Below, piece after piece: positions 21,714 through 32,530 of a stretch of DNA of 64,000 nucleotides; the first letter of the stretch is position 1, and every line of letters starts with the position of its first letter. The DNA comes from Spinacia oleracea. Its lineage: Eukaryota; Streptophyta; Magnoliopsida; Caryophyllales; Amaranthaceae. The position numbers were made by a program, and so were the translations under genes. The stretch is from positions 22,807,449 through 22,871,448 of the forward strand of contig NC_079491.1 in the NCBI RefSeq assembly GCF_020520425.1, given 5' to 3'. Under the pieces are notes generated by a model that worked only from the letters and a program-made list of their open reading frames with translations, was not told the origin of the DNA and did not search any database.

Positions 21714-24700
21714 TCAAAGCCATTCTCCAATATGCTTGATTCCCATAGCTGCAGTGTGCGAGTTGTGCTTCGCCTGCGGCAGAGGTTTAGTTAATGGATC
21801 TGATATGTTGTCATCAGTTCCAATTTTGCTTATCTCGACTTCTTTTCTTTCAACGAACTCTCGTAGAAGGTGAAATCTACGAAGTACATGCTTGACTCTC
21901 TGGTGGTGTCTAGGCTCTTTGGCCTGTGAAATAGCTCCGTTATTGTCACAATACATGGCTATTGGTCCTTTAATGGAGGGGACTACACCAAGTTCACCTA
22001 TGAACTTCCTTAGCCATATAGCTTCCTTTGCTGCTTCATGTGCAGCAATGTACTCCGCTTCAGTTGTAGAATCCGCAATGGTGCTTTGCTTAGCACTTTT
22101 CCAGCTTACTGCTCCTCCGTTGAGGCAGAAGACAAACCCAGACTGTGATCTGAAATCATCTTTGTCGGTTTGGAAACTTGCGTCCGTATAGCCTTTAACA
22201 ATTAATTCATCATCTCCACCATAGACCAGGAAGTCATCTTTGTGCCTTTTCAGGTACTTCAGAATGTTCTTGGCAGCAGTCCAATGCGCCTCTCCTGGGT
22301 CTGATTGGTATCTGCTCGTAGCACTGAGTGCGTACGCAACATCCGGGCGTGTACATATCATAGCATACATTATTGAACCAATCAATGATGCATATAGAAT
22401 CCCATTCATTCGTCTACGCTCATCAAGTGTTTTTGGGCACTGAGTCTTGCTTAGAGTCATTCCATGAGACATGGGTAGGTAGCCTCGCTTGGAGTCCGCC
22501 ATCTTGAACCTATCAAGCACCTTATTGATATAAGTGCTTTGACTAAGTCCAATCATCTTTTTAGATCTATCTCTGTAAATCTTGATGCCCAATATGTACT
22601 GTGCTTCTCCTAGATCCTTCATCGAAAAACATTTCCCAAGCCAAATCTTGACAGAATTCAACATAGGAATGTCATTTCCGATAAGCAATATGTCGTCGAC
22701 ATATAATACTAGGAAAGCAATTTTGCTCCCACTGACCTTCTTGTATACACAAGATTCGTCCGCGTTCTTGATGAAACCAAAGTCACTGACTGCTTCATCA
22801 AAACGTATATTCCAGCTCCTGGATGCCTGCTTCAATCCGTAGATTGATTTCTTTAGCTTGCATACCTTTTTAGCATTCTTTGGATCCTCAAAACCTTTAG
22901 GCTGTGTCATAAACACAGTTTCTGTTAAAACGCCGTTTAAGAAAGCAGTTTTGACATCCATCTGCCATATTTCGTAATCGTAATATGCAGCGATTGCTAA
23001 CATTATCCGAATAGACTTTAGCATTGCAACTGGTGAAAAGGTTTCATCGTAGTCCACACCGTGGACTTGCCTGTAACCTTTTGCAACCAATCTAGCTTTG
23101 AAAACTTCAAGTTTCCCATCCTTGTCCTTTTTCAGTTTGAAAACCCATTTGCTTCCAATGGCTTGGTAGCCATCTGGCAAATCGACCAAATCCCATACTT
23201 GGTTTTCAGACATGGAGTCTAATTCAGATTGCATGGCTTCTTGCCATTGCTTGGAGCTAGGGCTCGTCATAGCTTGTTTGTAAGTCGCAGGTTCATCACT
23301 TTCAAGTAATAGAACGTCATAGCTCTCGTTCGTCAAAATACCTAAGTACCTTTCCGGTTGAGATCTATATCTTTGCGATCTACGCGGGGTAACATTTCTA
23401 GATTGACCATGATTCTCACCAGATTCTTCTAAAGATCTCTGAGTTTCATCCTGAATGTCATCTTGAGCATTCTCTAGAGTTTGTTGTTCGACTCGAATTT
23501 CTTCGAGGTCTACTTTTCTCCCACTTGTCATTTTGGAAATGTGATCTTTCTCCAAAAAGACACCATCTCGAGCAACAAACACCTTGTTCTCAGATGTATT
23601 GTAGAAGTAATACCCCTTTGTTTCCTTTGGATAGCCCACAAGGATACATTTGTCAGATTTTGGATGAAGTTTGTCTGAAATTAATCGTTTGACGTATACT
23701 TCACATCCCCAAATCTTAAGAAAAGACACATTTGGAGGCTTTCCAAACCATAATTCGTATGGAGTCTTTTCGACAGCTTTAGACGGAGCTCTATTTATAG
23801 TGAGTGCAGCTGTATTTAGTGCATGTCCCCAAAATTCTAATGGAAGTTCGGCCTGACCCATCATTGACCTGACCATGTCTAGCAAGGTTCTGTTCCTCCG
23901 TTCCGACACACCGTTCCATTGTGGTGTTCCAGGAGGAGTCAATTCTGATAGAATTCCACATTCTTTCAGATGGTCATCAAATTCATAGCTCAGATATTCA
24001 CCGCCTCTATCAGACCGCAGTGCCTTAATCTTCTTGCCTAATTGATTCTCTACTTCACTCTGAAATTCCTTGAATTTGTCAAAGGATTCAGACTTATGCT
24101 TCATTAGGTAGACATAACCATACCTACTGAAGTCATCAGTGAAAGTGATAAAGTAGCTGAAACCACCTCTAGCATTTGTACTCATTGGTCCACATACATC
24201 TGTATGGATTAAACCCAATAGTTCATTTGCTCTTTCTCCAACTTTAGAGAAAGGTTGCTTTGTCATTTTGCCAAGTAAACATGATTCGCATTTACCATAA
24301 TCCTCTAAGTCAAATGGTTCTAGAATTCCTTCCTTTTGAAGTCTTTCTAAGCGTTTCAAGTTTATATGGCCTAATCGACAATGCCACAGATAGGTGAGAT
24401 CTGAATCATCCTTTTTGGCCTTTTTGGTATTTATGTTATATACTTGTTTGTCGTGATCTAATAAATAAAGTCCATTGACTAATCTAGCAGATCCATAAAA
24501 CATCTCTTTAAAATAAAACGAACAACTATTGTCTTTTATTAAAAAGGAAAATCCCTTAGCATCTAAGCAAGAAACTGAAATGATGTTTTTAGTAAGACTT
24601 GGAACATGGAAACAATCTTCCAGTTCCAAAACTAGCCCGGAGGGCAACGACAAATAGTAAGTTCCTACAGCTAATGCAGCAATCCGTGCTCCATTTCCTA

Positions 24701-25679
24701 CTCGTAGGTCGACTTCACCCTTGCTTAACTTTCTACTTCTTCTTAGTCCCTGTGGATTGGAACATAAGTGTGAGCCACAACCTGTATCTAATACCCAAGA
24801 AGTTGATTTAGCAAGTATACAGTCTATAACGAAAATACCTGAAGATGGAACGACTGTTCCGTTCTTCTGATCTTCCTTTAGCTTCAAGCAATCTCTCTTC
24901 CAATGCCCCTTCTTCTTGCAGTAGAAGCATTCGGATTCAGAAGTGGGTTGACTGACCTTCCTCTTTACAGATTTGGCGCCAGTTTGCTTAGTTGGGCTGG
25001 CCTTGTTGCCACCTTTCTTAGCATTCCTCTTCTTTCCAGATTTCTTGAACTTGCCCCGACGCACCATAAGCACATCCTGCTTATCACTTTTGAGCGTCTT
25101 TTCAGCGGTCTTCAGCATACCGTGAAGCTCAGTGAGCGTTTTGTCCAGACTATTCATACTGTAGTTCAGTTTGAACTGATCATACCCGCTATGAAGAGAA
25201 TGGAGGATGGTGTCTATAGCCATTTCCTGAGAAAACTGCTGATCCAGCCGACTCATATTCTCAATGAGTCCAATCATTTTGAGAACATGTGGACTTACGG
25301 GCTCGCCTTTCTTAAGCTTGGTCTCAAGAATTTGCCTATGAGTCTCGAATCTTTCGACTCGAGCCAGATCTTGGAACATGTTCTTCAACTCACTGATGAT
25401 TGTGAAAGCATCTGAGTTGATGAACGTTTTCTGCAGATCCGCACTCATGGTGGCGAGCATTAGACATTTCACATCCTTGTTGGCATCAATCCAACGATTG
25501 AGGGCTGCCTGAGTGACCCCGTCGCCTGCGGCTTCGGGCATCGCCTCATCTAGGACATACTCCTTTTCTTCCTGCATAAGAACTATTTGCAAGTTCCTTT
25601 GCCAGTCAAGGAAGTTTTTCCCGTTCAACTTCTCCTTTTCGAGAATTGATCGAATGTTGAATGAATTGTTGTTTGCCAT
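21714..25679 (-). CDS. copia gag-pol polyprotein, 1321 aa
   Basis: One open frame encodes all functions. Gag comes first, with a CCHC knuckle CFYCKKKGHWKRDC at about 248-262. The aspartic protease has WVLDTGCGSHL at about 294-304. GAG-pre-integrase (HCRLGH) follows at about 430. The integrase core carries its acidic residues in HTDVCGPM, RSDRGGEY and WNGVSERRN (about 490, 556, 585). RT has YVDDILLIG near 992. RNase H has GYTDASFQTD near 1162, and the protein ends after DPLTKPLPQ. The Met at 25679 (MANNNSFNIRS) is chosen because the 31 upstream in-frame residues are hydrophobic and unlike gag. No stop or frameshift is seen, so it may be functional. Confidence 0.95.
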   Translation of the reverse strand: MANNNSFNIRSILEKEKLNGKNFLDWQRNLQIVLMQEEKEYVLDEAMPEAAGDGVTQAALNRWIDANKDVKCLMLATMSADLQKTFINSDAFTIISELKNMFQDLARVERFETHRQILETKLKKGEPVSPHVLKMIGLIENMSRLDQQFSQEMAIDTILHSLHSGYDQFKLNYSMNSLDKTLTELHGMLKTAEKTLKSDKQDVLMVRRGKFKKSGKKRNAKKGGNKASPTKQTGAKSVKRKVSQPTSESECFYCKKKGHWKRDCLKLKEDQKNGTVVPSSGIFVIDCILAKSTSWVLDTGCGSHLCSNPQGLRRSRKLSKGEVDLRVGNGARIAALAVGTYYLSLPSGLVLELEDCFHVPSLTKNIISVSCLDAKGFSFLIKDNSCSFYFKEMFYGSARLVNGLYLLDHDKQVYNINTKKAKKDDSDLTYLWHCRLGHINLKRLERLQKEGILEPFDLEDYGKCESCLLGKMTKQPFSKVGERANELLGLIHTDVCGPMSTNARGGFSYFITFTDDFSRYGYVYLMKHKSESFDKFKEFQSEVENQLGKKIKALRSDRGGEYLSYEFDDHLKECGILSELTPPGTPQWNGVSERRNRTLLDMVRSMMGQAELPLEFWGHALNTAALTINRAPSKAVEKTPYELWFGKPPNVSFLKIWGCEVYVKRLISDKLHPKSDKCILVGYPKETKGYYFYNTSENKVFVARDGVFLEKDHISKMTSGRKVDLEEIRVEQQTLENAQDDIQDETQRSLEESGENHGQSRNVTPRRSQRYRSQPERYLGILTNESYDVLLLESDEPATYKQAMTSPSSKQWQEAMQSELDSMSENQVWDLVDLPDGYQAIGSKWVFKLKKDKDGKLEVFKARLVAKGYRQVHGVDYDETFSPVAMLKSIRIMLAIAAYYDYEIWQMDVKTAFLNGVLTETVFMTQPKGFEDPKNAKKVCKLKKSIYGLKQASRSWNIRFDEAVSDFGFIKNADESCVYKKVSGSKIAFLVLYVDDILLIGNDIPMLNSVKIWLGKCFSMKDLGEAQYILGIKIYRDRSKKMIGLSQSTYINKVLDRFKMADSKRGYLPMSHGMTLSKTQCPKTLDERRRMNGILYASLIGSIMYAMICTRPDVAYALSATSRYQSDPGEAHWTAAKNILKYLKRHKDDFLVYGGDDELIVKGYTDASFQTDKDDFRSQSGFVFCLNGGAVSWKSAKQSTIADSTTEAEYIAAHEAAKEAIWLRKFIGELGVVPSIKGPIAMYCDNNGAISQAKEPRHHQRVKHVLRRFHLLREFVERKEVEISKIGTDDNISDPLTKPLPQAKHNSHTAAMGIKHIGEWL

Positions 25680-27346
25680 ATTAAAAACTACAATTGAAAA
25701 GAATAAACAAATAAATAACCATTCACAGTTTCTCTTAATAAACTTAAATTCTATCATACATGCATAATTCAATGTTTATTAAGCATTTTATTCAAGTTAT
25801 GTGTTCCGGCAGGTGTGAATAAAATGATTCCAAGATCCTAAAATCATTGAAGAACTAAGCACAGTTTGTCGACTTAATCCTAGAACATCTTAGGTAAGCA
25901 AAAGCCTTTTGCTAATAGTCTAGAAACTATTCTTGGTTGATAGGTACGTCTAAGAACTTATTAGGTAAACCTATCGATTTTGCCACGACATAAAAGGACT
26001 CCTTACTTATATCGTTGAGTTTCACCAAAACTAACATGTACTCACAATTATTTGTGTACCTTGCCCCTTTAGGACCAATAAGTAACACCTCGCTGAGCGA
26101 AAACTATTACTAGATTGATGTAAAGGATATCCAAGCAAGTGTATATTTTGGCATGGCACCTTTTAACTCAATTTTTAAGTTTGGAACTTAAGGCTCTTAC
26201 TATGTTGGTTAGATTTTAAGTGAACTAAAATCCTTAATCATGCAACATAATCAAGCTTTTGATCTCATGCATTTTAAGACATATTTAAAAGCAATAAATA
26301 ACTTAAAACATGCATAAGATAAATGTGATCTAGTATGGCCCGACTTCATCTTGAAGCTTTAACTTCAAAGTCCGTCTTGAAAATCTCCGTGGGAGGCACC
26401 ATTTTCTTCAAATAGGATAAGCTATAACTAATTACAACTATTTGATGGTACGCAGACCATATTTGAATTGAAAAATAACTTTGGTACTTTAGACCAATTA
26501 CATTCAAATTAATGGTACGCAGACCATATTTTCTATCCTATTTGGGCCATACTAGTCACTTCATAACCTGCAAAACAGTACATATACAATATATACCATT
26601 CACCCATTCATTATCATGAATGGCCCACATAGCTGGTTAGTAAAACACATTATGCATCACGTAAACATTTGCAGAAATTAATCAAGGGCACCAATAATCT
26701 ACCAATTATTCAGTCCTTATTAATTCTAATCAAGTTGTTTTAACCTTAAGGATTTGTAGACCTAATCAAGAGTTTTATGACTAAAAGAGCTCCCACTCAA
26801 ACCAATAAATTCATATGCTTTACTAATTTTAAACATAAAAATGTATTTCAAGTCTAACCGGAAACATACAAATTTAATTAAAATTTAAAGCTCATATAAA
26901 TTTATAATTGAATCCAAAAAGTTTAATTTAATTTCAGTCGTATTTAAATTAATTCATGATTTTAATTTTAGTAAAATAATTAGAATAAATAAAATTTATT
27001 ATAATTACAATATTCAAAATTAAAATCCAAGAAAATAATTTAAATTATTAATTTTAAAATTAATTAAAATTACGTAAACTGAAAAATTTCAAATTAAACA
27101 TTCAAAACGATTTAATCGTAACGCAAACACCCTACGCATCGCACGCCCATGGGCCGCACGCACACAGCCATCGCTGGCCATGTGCGCGCAGCCCATGCGC
27201 TCGTCGCATAGTTGCTGCATCTACCATTTGCAATTAATTAACAATTACGAAAATTAATCACCCCTTTTAATTCATGCAAATTTGTAATATTTAACCATGT
27301 TCATGCAATTTAGATTATAAAAATAATAAGGGGCTCGTGATACCAC
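25680..27346 (-). other. copia 5' leader with primer-binding site
   Basis: A 1.67-kb non-coding leader between the 5' LTR and gag. The primer site on minus is TGGTATCACGAGCCCC (27344-27329), an iMet-type site with one extra C. Three small hairpin motifs of the form TGGTAC..AGACCA lie at 26445-26460, 26480-26496 and 26512-26527. A GC-rich patch lies at 27125-27215. Confidence 0.8.
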
Positions 27347-28718
27347 TGTTAGGTTATGATACATATGACAATACATAAATCATGCGGAAACAACCATTAA
27401 GCCAGGAATACATATTATTTACACATAATCATATAGCATAATTTAGATGCATACTCTTTGTTGCGTGCCTTCCCTAGCTGCGCCCGAACCGAACAAGAAC
27501 AAGTCTTTAGGACTCCAAGTGTCGTCCCTCCGTAGATAGTCCACAGCACGTCCGGATCCGCCTTAAGATTGACCAACTAGAATCGCCCTTAAGGTACTAG
27601 AATTTTCGGCACTCTTAGGTAAGAAATATGGCTGAATTTTTCTCTCAAAACTCACTTTGAATACTTTAATTAATCTCAGAAAATATGTGACCCTAGGCAC
27701 GTATTTATAGAGTTATGGAAAGGGAATTGGAATCCTAGTAGGATACGAATTAATTAAACTTAGAATCCTATAAGAACTCTAATTAATTAATTTATCCTTT
27801 TAGGAATAGGAATTTAATCATATACTAATTCTAATAGTTTTAGGAATCGTGCATGAACACAAACTCACACACACACACGGCAGCCACGAGGGCCGCCCAT
27901 GCGTGCGTGCGAGCAGCAGCCCACGCAGCGAGGCCCATGGCCTTAGGCGCGCGCTGGGCCTGCCTTGCGGTGGGCCTGGGCGCTGCCTTGGCTGGGCGCG
28001 CGTTTGGCTTGCTGGGCGATGGCCCGACTTCGTGCTGGGCCTTCGTCCGGTAGGCCTCGTCCGATGCTAATTCGTACGATACGCTTCCGATTAAATTCCC
28101 GGTTCCGGAATTCATTTCCGATACGAACAATATTTAATATTTCCGATTCCGGAATCAATTTCCGTTTCGAACAAATATTTAATATTTCCGTTTCCGGAAT
28201 TATTTTCCGATTCCGATAATATTTCCGATTCTGACAATATTTCCGTTTCCGGCAATATTTCCGATTCTGGTAATATTTCCATTTCCGATAATATTTTCCG
28301 ATACGTACCATGTTTCCGTTTCCGGCAACATCTACGACTTGGATAATATTTATATTTCCGATACGACCCATATTTCCGTTTCCGGCAATATCATCGTTTC
28401 CGGAGTATTCATTTCTTGCCTGTGACGATCTCAGCTCCCACTGAAACCAAGATCCGTCGATTCCGAATATCCATAGATGGAGTATCTAATTCCATTAAAT
28501 ACTTGATCCGTTTACGTACTATTTGTGTGACCCTACGGGTTCAGTCAAGAGTAAGCTGTGGATTAATATTATTAATTCCACTTGATCTGAAGCGGCCTCT
28601 AGCTAGGCATTCAGCTCACTTGATCTCACTGAATTATTAACTTGTTAATTAATATTGAACCGCATTTATTAGACTTAACATAGAATGCATACTTGGACCA
28701 AGGGCATTATTTCCTTCA
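27347..28718 (-). repeat. copia 5' LTR
   Basis: 1372 bp, the same length as the partner. Differences seen include one base each near 28050, 28088, 28097, 28490, 28555 and 28586. The TATA box is at about 27699-27712 on minus. Confidence 0.95.
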
Positions 28719-29265
28719 CATCTATCCTAGGCAAAGGATACTTATTCTTGATTGTGACCTTATTGAGTTCCCTGTAGTCTATACAAAGTCTCATGCTACC
28801 GTCCTTCTTCTTCACAAACAAGACTCGTGCTCCCCAAGGCGATTCACTTGGTCTAATATAACCTTTCCCTAGCAATTCCTCAAGTTGACCTTTCAACTCA
28901 CTCATTTCTGCTGGAGCCATTCGGTATGGGGCTTTCGAGATAGGTGCAGTTCCGGGTGCTAAATCTATGGTAAAATCGATTGGTCGACTGGGCGGCATTC
29001 CCGGGATCTCCTCCGGAAACACGTCCAAGAATTCACTCACCACTGCAATATCCCCTGGTTGCTCTTTCATTACATGGTCTAGGTCTCTCACATTGCATAA
29101 GAAGACAAGGTTCCCTTTGTGTATTAGCTTCACGAGTTCCATTGCCGTGACTATTCCTACACTCCTAGGCTTCCCAAAACGGCGATACGATACCACCTTT
29201 CCTAGACTAGACTTCAAGTGAATCTTCTGCTTCTCACAGTCAATCTTAGATTTAAACATGGCCAA
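28719..29265 (-). pseudogene. Tekay pol: protease-RT linker and RT N-terminal part
   Basis: The frame includes [20 protein letters not shown], the substrate-side [20 protein letters not shown] and PLPRID, where the copia insertion cuts the RT fingers/palm. It is separated from gag-protease by a TGA at 29266-29268, which stands where the family has Trp in LGMDWL. Confidence 0.9.
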
Positions 29266-30732
29266 TCAGTCCATTCCCAAAATCACATCTAAATCTCCTA
29301 ACTCAAACTCAATTAGGCTAGACAAGAATATGGTCTTGGCTATGGTTAAAGGTACATTCCTATGGATCTTAGTGCATCTCACGATCTCACCTGTTGGTAT
29401 CACTATGGGTACTTCTATCTCTTCGGGTTCCTTCAGTTCTAACTTCTCTAAGATACCCTTTGATATAAACGAGTAAGTCGCACCAGAATCAAATAGTACT
29501 TTAACTAAAACGGAGTTAATAGAAAAAGTACCAGCTATGACGTCAGACGAGTTTTCGGCTTCCTGCCTAGTGATCACATTCAGCTTCCCTTGGGAAACTC
29601 CCTTGTTATAGCCACTTCCATTGGCATTTCGGTTCCCATTTGGTTGATAGTTCCCTCCGTGCTTTCCATTACCCTGGCCACTATTGCCATTGTTTCCACT
29701 CTGGTTACCCCTTTGGTTTCCACCATTGTTTCCTCCATTCCGATTTTGGTTATTCCGGTTGTTGTTATGGCGGTTGCCTTGGTTACCTTGGTTGGGTTTC
29801 CCATTCTTGGCCCAACACTCGAATTCTCTATGGCCTAGCTTCTCACAAAATCTACAGACAACTTGGTTTCCATTACAGTCTCGACCTGGGTGATTAGTAT
29901 GGAAACATCTACACTCATAGACTCTCGTTCCATTCCCTGCAGACTGATTCTTATCTCCATTGTTACTGTGGAAGTTGTTCCTATTTCCACCCTGGGTTCC
30001 CTTGAACTGGAAATGGTTGTTTCCCTTGTTCTTCTTAAAATTCCCTTGATTCTGCTGGCCACCACCTTGGTTTTGGTTGCCAACATCCTTCCTCTTTTCA
30101 CCAATCCCATTCTTTCTTTGTTGCAGGCCATACATATGGGCAGCTTTTCCATATAGGGTGTCAAGAGATGTAAAGGTCTCTCCAGCAAGCATTAGTTGCA
30201 AGTCCATAGTCAATCCACTCTCAAATCTCTGGGCTCTAAGCTCCTCCGTTGCCACCACTTCCGGTGCAAACCTAGACAACTCGATGAACTTCGAATAATA
30301 CTCTGTTACAGACATACTATCCATTTTCAACTCGATGAACTCTTGAGCTTTCTGCTTCTTCAGATATGGTGGGTAAAACTTGTTTCTTAAGGCTACCTTG
30401 AATGATTCCCACCCAAATCCAGGTGTAGCTCTCAAAGCATTCTCACATCTTTGCCACCATAGATCGGCTTCTCCGCTAAGGTAATAAAAAGCACTATTAA
30501 CCCTAAGGTTCTCTGGGCAATTGACAGCTACGATAAGCTTATCGAACTCCCTTAGCCAGTTCTCAAGTACAGTCGGGTCTATCTCCCCTTGGTACAAATG
30601 AGGCTTACTTTGGGCCACCTTCTTAAACATCTCACCAGCTAGATCAACTCCCTGGTTATTCCTATTCTGTGCTAAGTTCTGCACTACTTCAGCCAGTTGC
30701 CTGACCACGTCGGCAATTCCTTGGGTAGTCAT
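29266..30732 (-). pseudogene. Tekay gag and protease, 488 aa
   Basis: A Retrotrans_gag domain (residues about 60-200, with YLSGEADLWW and FKVALRNKFYPPYLKKQK) is followed by an Asn/Gly-rich linker. A CCHC knuckle CRFCEKLGHREFEC lies near 292, and the aspartic protease (VKVLFDSGATYSFIS) near 412. The frame stops at LGMD because of a TGA for TGG. Gag itself is complete from MTTQGIADVV. Otherwise it is a normal chromovirus gag-pro. Confidence 0.92.
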
Positions 30733-31190
30733 TTCCCTTCTCCTGAATAAAACAAAAGACTAACTTTAACAACTGAGGTTGGACACTGCCTTAGTAACAC
30801 ATTGCACTAGCTAGTCGTTCAATTAGTGCACATACACAAAAAAATTCGGACCCTAGGCCGGATAGGCGCCTGTTTATGGGCCGCTTTTCCCCTTAGTCCG
30901 CATCACAAAGTTCAAGTGGTGAAAGATTGAACCACCTTGCAAGTACAATTTCATTGAAGAAATGCATAAAATTCCTTTTGCGATAATCGCTCAAAGATAG
31001 TATAGACTTAGAATTAAGGATATAAGAAGGAATTCTAGATTTTATTACTTCAATGGAAAAAATGATACATCCTTTGGATCGTACTTTATTTGGAAAGCCA
31101 CAAAACTGAACTACTAAAACCATAAATAGTAGTGTACTACTTTATTGCTTCACTAAATCTAGGCACTAGCTATTACAAAAGCTTAAAATG

Positions 31191-31853
31191 CTACTCAACT
31201 ATCCAGCCACCCTTACAAATAGGTGAAGAGGGCTCATGGTCTTCAAAATCATCAAAGTCTTCCTCTGGATCAGACTCATACTCCATATCCTCATTGTTTT
31301 GCTGTAACACACTATTTACCTCATCATTGTCCACTCCAGGCTCAATTTCTGTGTCACTGGAGATCTCAATAGTGGGTTCAGGAATGATAGGATTAGGGTT
31401 CTCAATCTCAACAACGTCATCATCACTGTCCTCATCCATCTGAGTCTTTGTATCATGATCTAATCCTGTAAGGTTGATGTTCTCTACCGTCTTACCATCA
31501 TCAAAACATTCCTCTGTGAGCTCTATAATCGTAGTCATAATCTCCAAATCATATCTCCATCTACCATCTGGAGTACCATACTTGTAGTAATTAGGAATAC
31601 CATTTTCCATATGCATATCCCGAAATCGGTTCTTAAGCTCTATGTATGGGTTCTTGGAAGGTAAGAAATGGATAACCATCTCTGCCATAACATCTTTCTT
31701 TCTCAATTCAGGTAGGTTCTTCACTGAAGCAAAGTAATTGCAGGCAAACTCAATCTTCTTGACATAAATGTGTTGGGTCTCACAGTCTAGCTTCTCTCGG
31801 TTTCCTAGATTTGCGTACTTTGAAATCAACATCTTAATCCTGAAAGTTAACAA
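31191..31853 (-). CDS. leader ORF of the Tekay element, unrecognised (220 aa)
   Basis: A 220-residue frame lies between the 5' LTR and gag, on the coding strand. The first half is basic to neutral and looks globular (KIEFACNYFASVKNLPELRK, KNRFRDMHMENG, TPDGRWRYDLEIMTTII). The second half is strongly acidic (DEDSDDDVVEIENPNP, DMEYESDPEEDFDDFEDHEP). A pyrimidine-rich tract and CAG at about 31838-31845 precede an internal Met (residue 8), compatible with a splice acceptor. I recognise no family. It could be an accessory retroelement protein or a captured host fragment. Chance is unlikely given length and composition. Confidence 0.55.
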   Translation of the reverse strand: MLTFRIKMLISKYANLGNREKLDCETQHIYVKKIEFACNYFASVKNLPELRKKDVMAEMVIHFLPSKNPYIELKNRFRDMHMENGIPNYYKYGTPDGRWRYDLEIMTTIIELTEECFDDGKTVENINLTGLDHDTKTQMDEDSDDDVVEIENPNPIIPEPTIEISSDTEIEPGVDNDEVNSVLQQNNEDMEYESDPEEDFDDFEDHEPSSPICKGGWIVE

Positions 31854-32369
31854 CTACAAAGTCTTACTAAAAGTGTTCCAAAACAAAGTAAGTTCGTTGA
31901 GCCATACAATTTTCAATGCACAAGTACATGCTTAATCATGATTCGTTATGCAATTAATCACATAAAGCAAACAAAACATGATCAAACTTTAAAAGTTCAC
32001 AACATCAAGGCATAATCACATAAACACTTGATTAGAAAGGCATACTTAGACAACACATACTTAGACTAATTAACCCTTCTTATTCTACCCAATCCTCACT
32101 TAGAAAAGAATAAAAAAAAATCGAAAGAATTTATTGTTTTTATTTTTTTTTTGAAAATTCGGAAAAATCCGAAAATAAAATAAAATTTTTTTTTTTTTGA
32201 AAAGTCCGAAAATATTTCGGAAATTCGAAATATAATTCGAAATTTAAAATAATTTTCAAATACTAGAAATAGTTGGTATTTGGCTTTTCAAAATTTTGAG
32301 TACTCATAAATAACGTTTTGACTTTAGGAAAATAGTTTTAGAAAATCCCAAAGTTCCGCAATCGTAGTT

Positions 32370-32530
32370 TAAGGAGTTACCACTTTGCGCTATTAATTAA
32401 TGCAAAGCAGCTCTCAATCTAGAGCTCTGCAAATACCACTTTGTAGTATTACTTACTACAAAGAAGGACTTAAACTAAGCTCTTAGTATACCACTTTTAC
32501 GTGATAACCTAAAGCGTCTGATAACCACTT
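32370..32530 (-). other. Tekay primer-site region with repeated ACCACTTT modules
   Basis: Just inside LTR B the minus strand reads AAGTGGTTATCAGACGCTTT, a variant of the iMet primer site (TGGTATCAGAGC). Similar AAAGTGGT(A/T) words recur near 32373, 32432, 32488 and 32526, giving four degenerate modules. Confidence 0.5.

Larger units (their letters stand above)
19478..28718 (-). mobile_element. Ty1/copia retrotransposon, apparently intact
   Basis: 9241 bp, minus strand. Equal 1372-bp LTRs, CATCT target duplications, a tRNA-iMet-like primer site, a polypurine tract and one uninterrupted gag-pol frame are all present. By eye the LTRs differ at only about eight positions, so the insertion is young. 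Gag wording (ILEKEKLNGKNFLDWQRNLQ) and the LTR length over 1.3 kb suggest the Angela lineage (inference). Confidence 0.95.

Noticed and set aside
21892-25767. Plus-strand frames opposite the copia polyprotein
   Set aside because: Antisense shadows of a long conserved coding frame.
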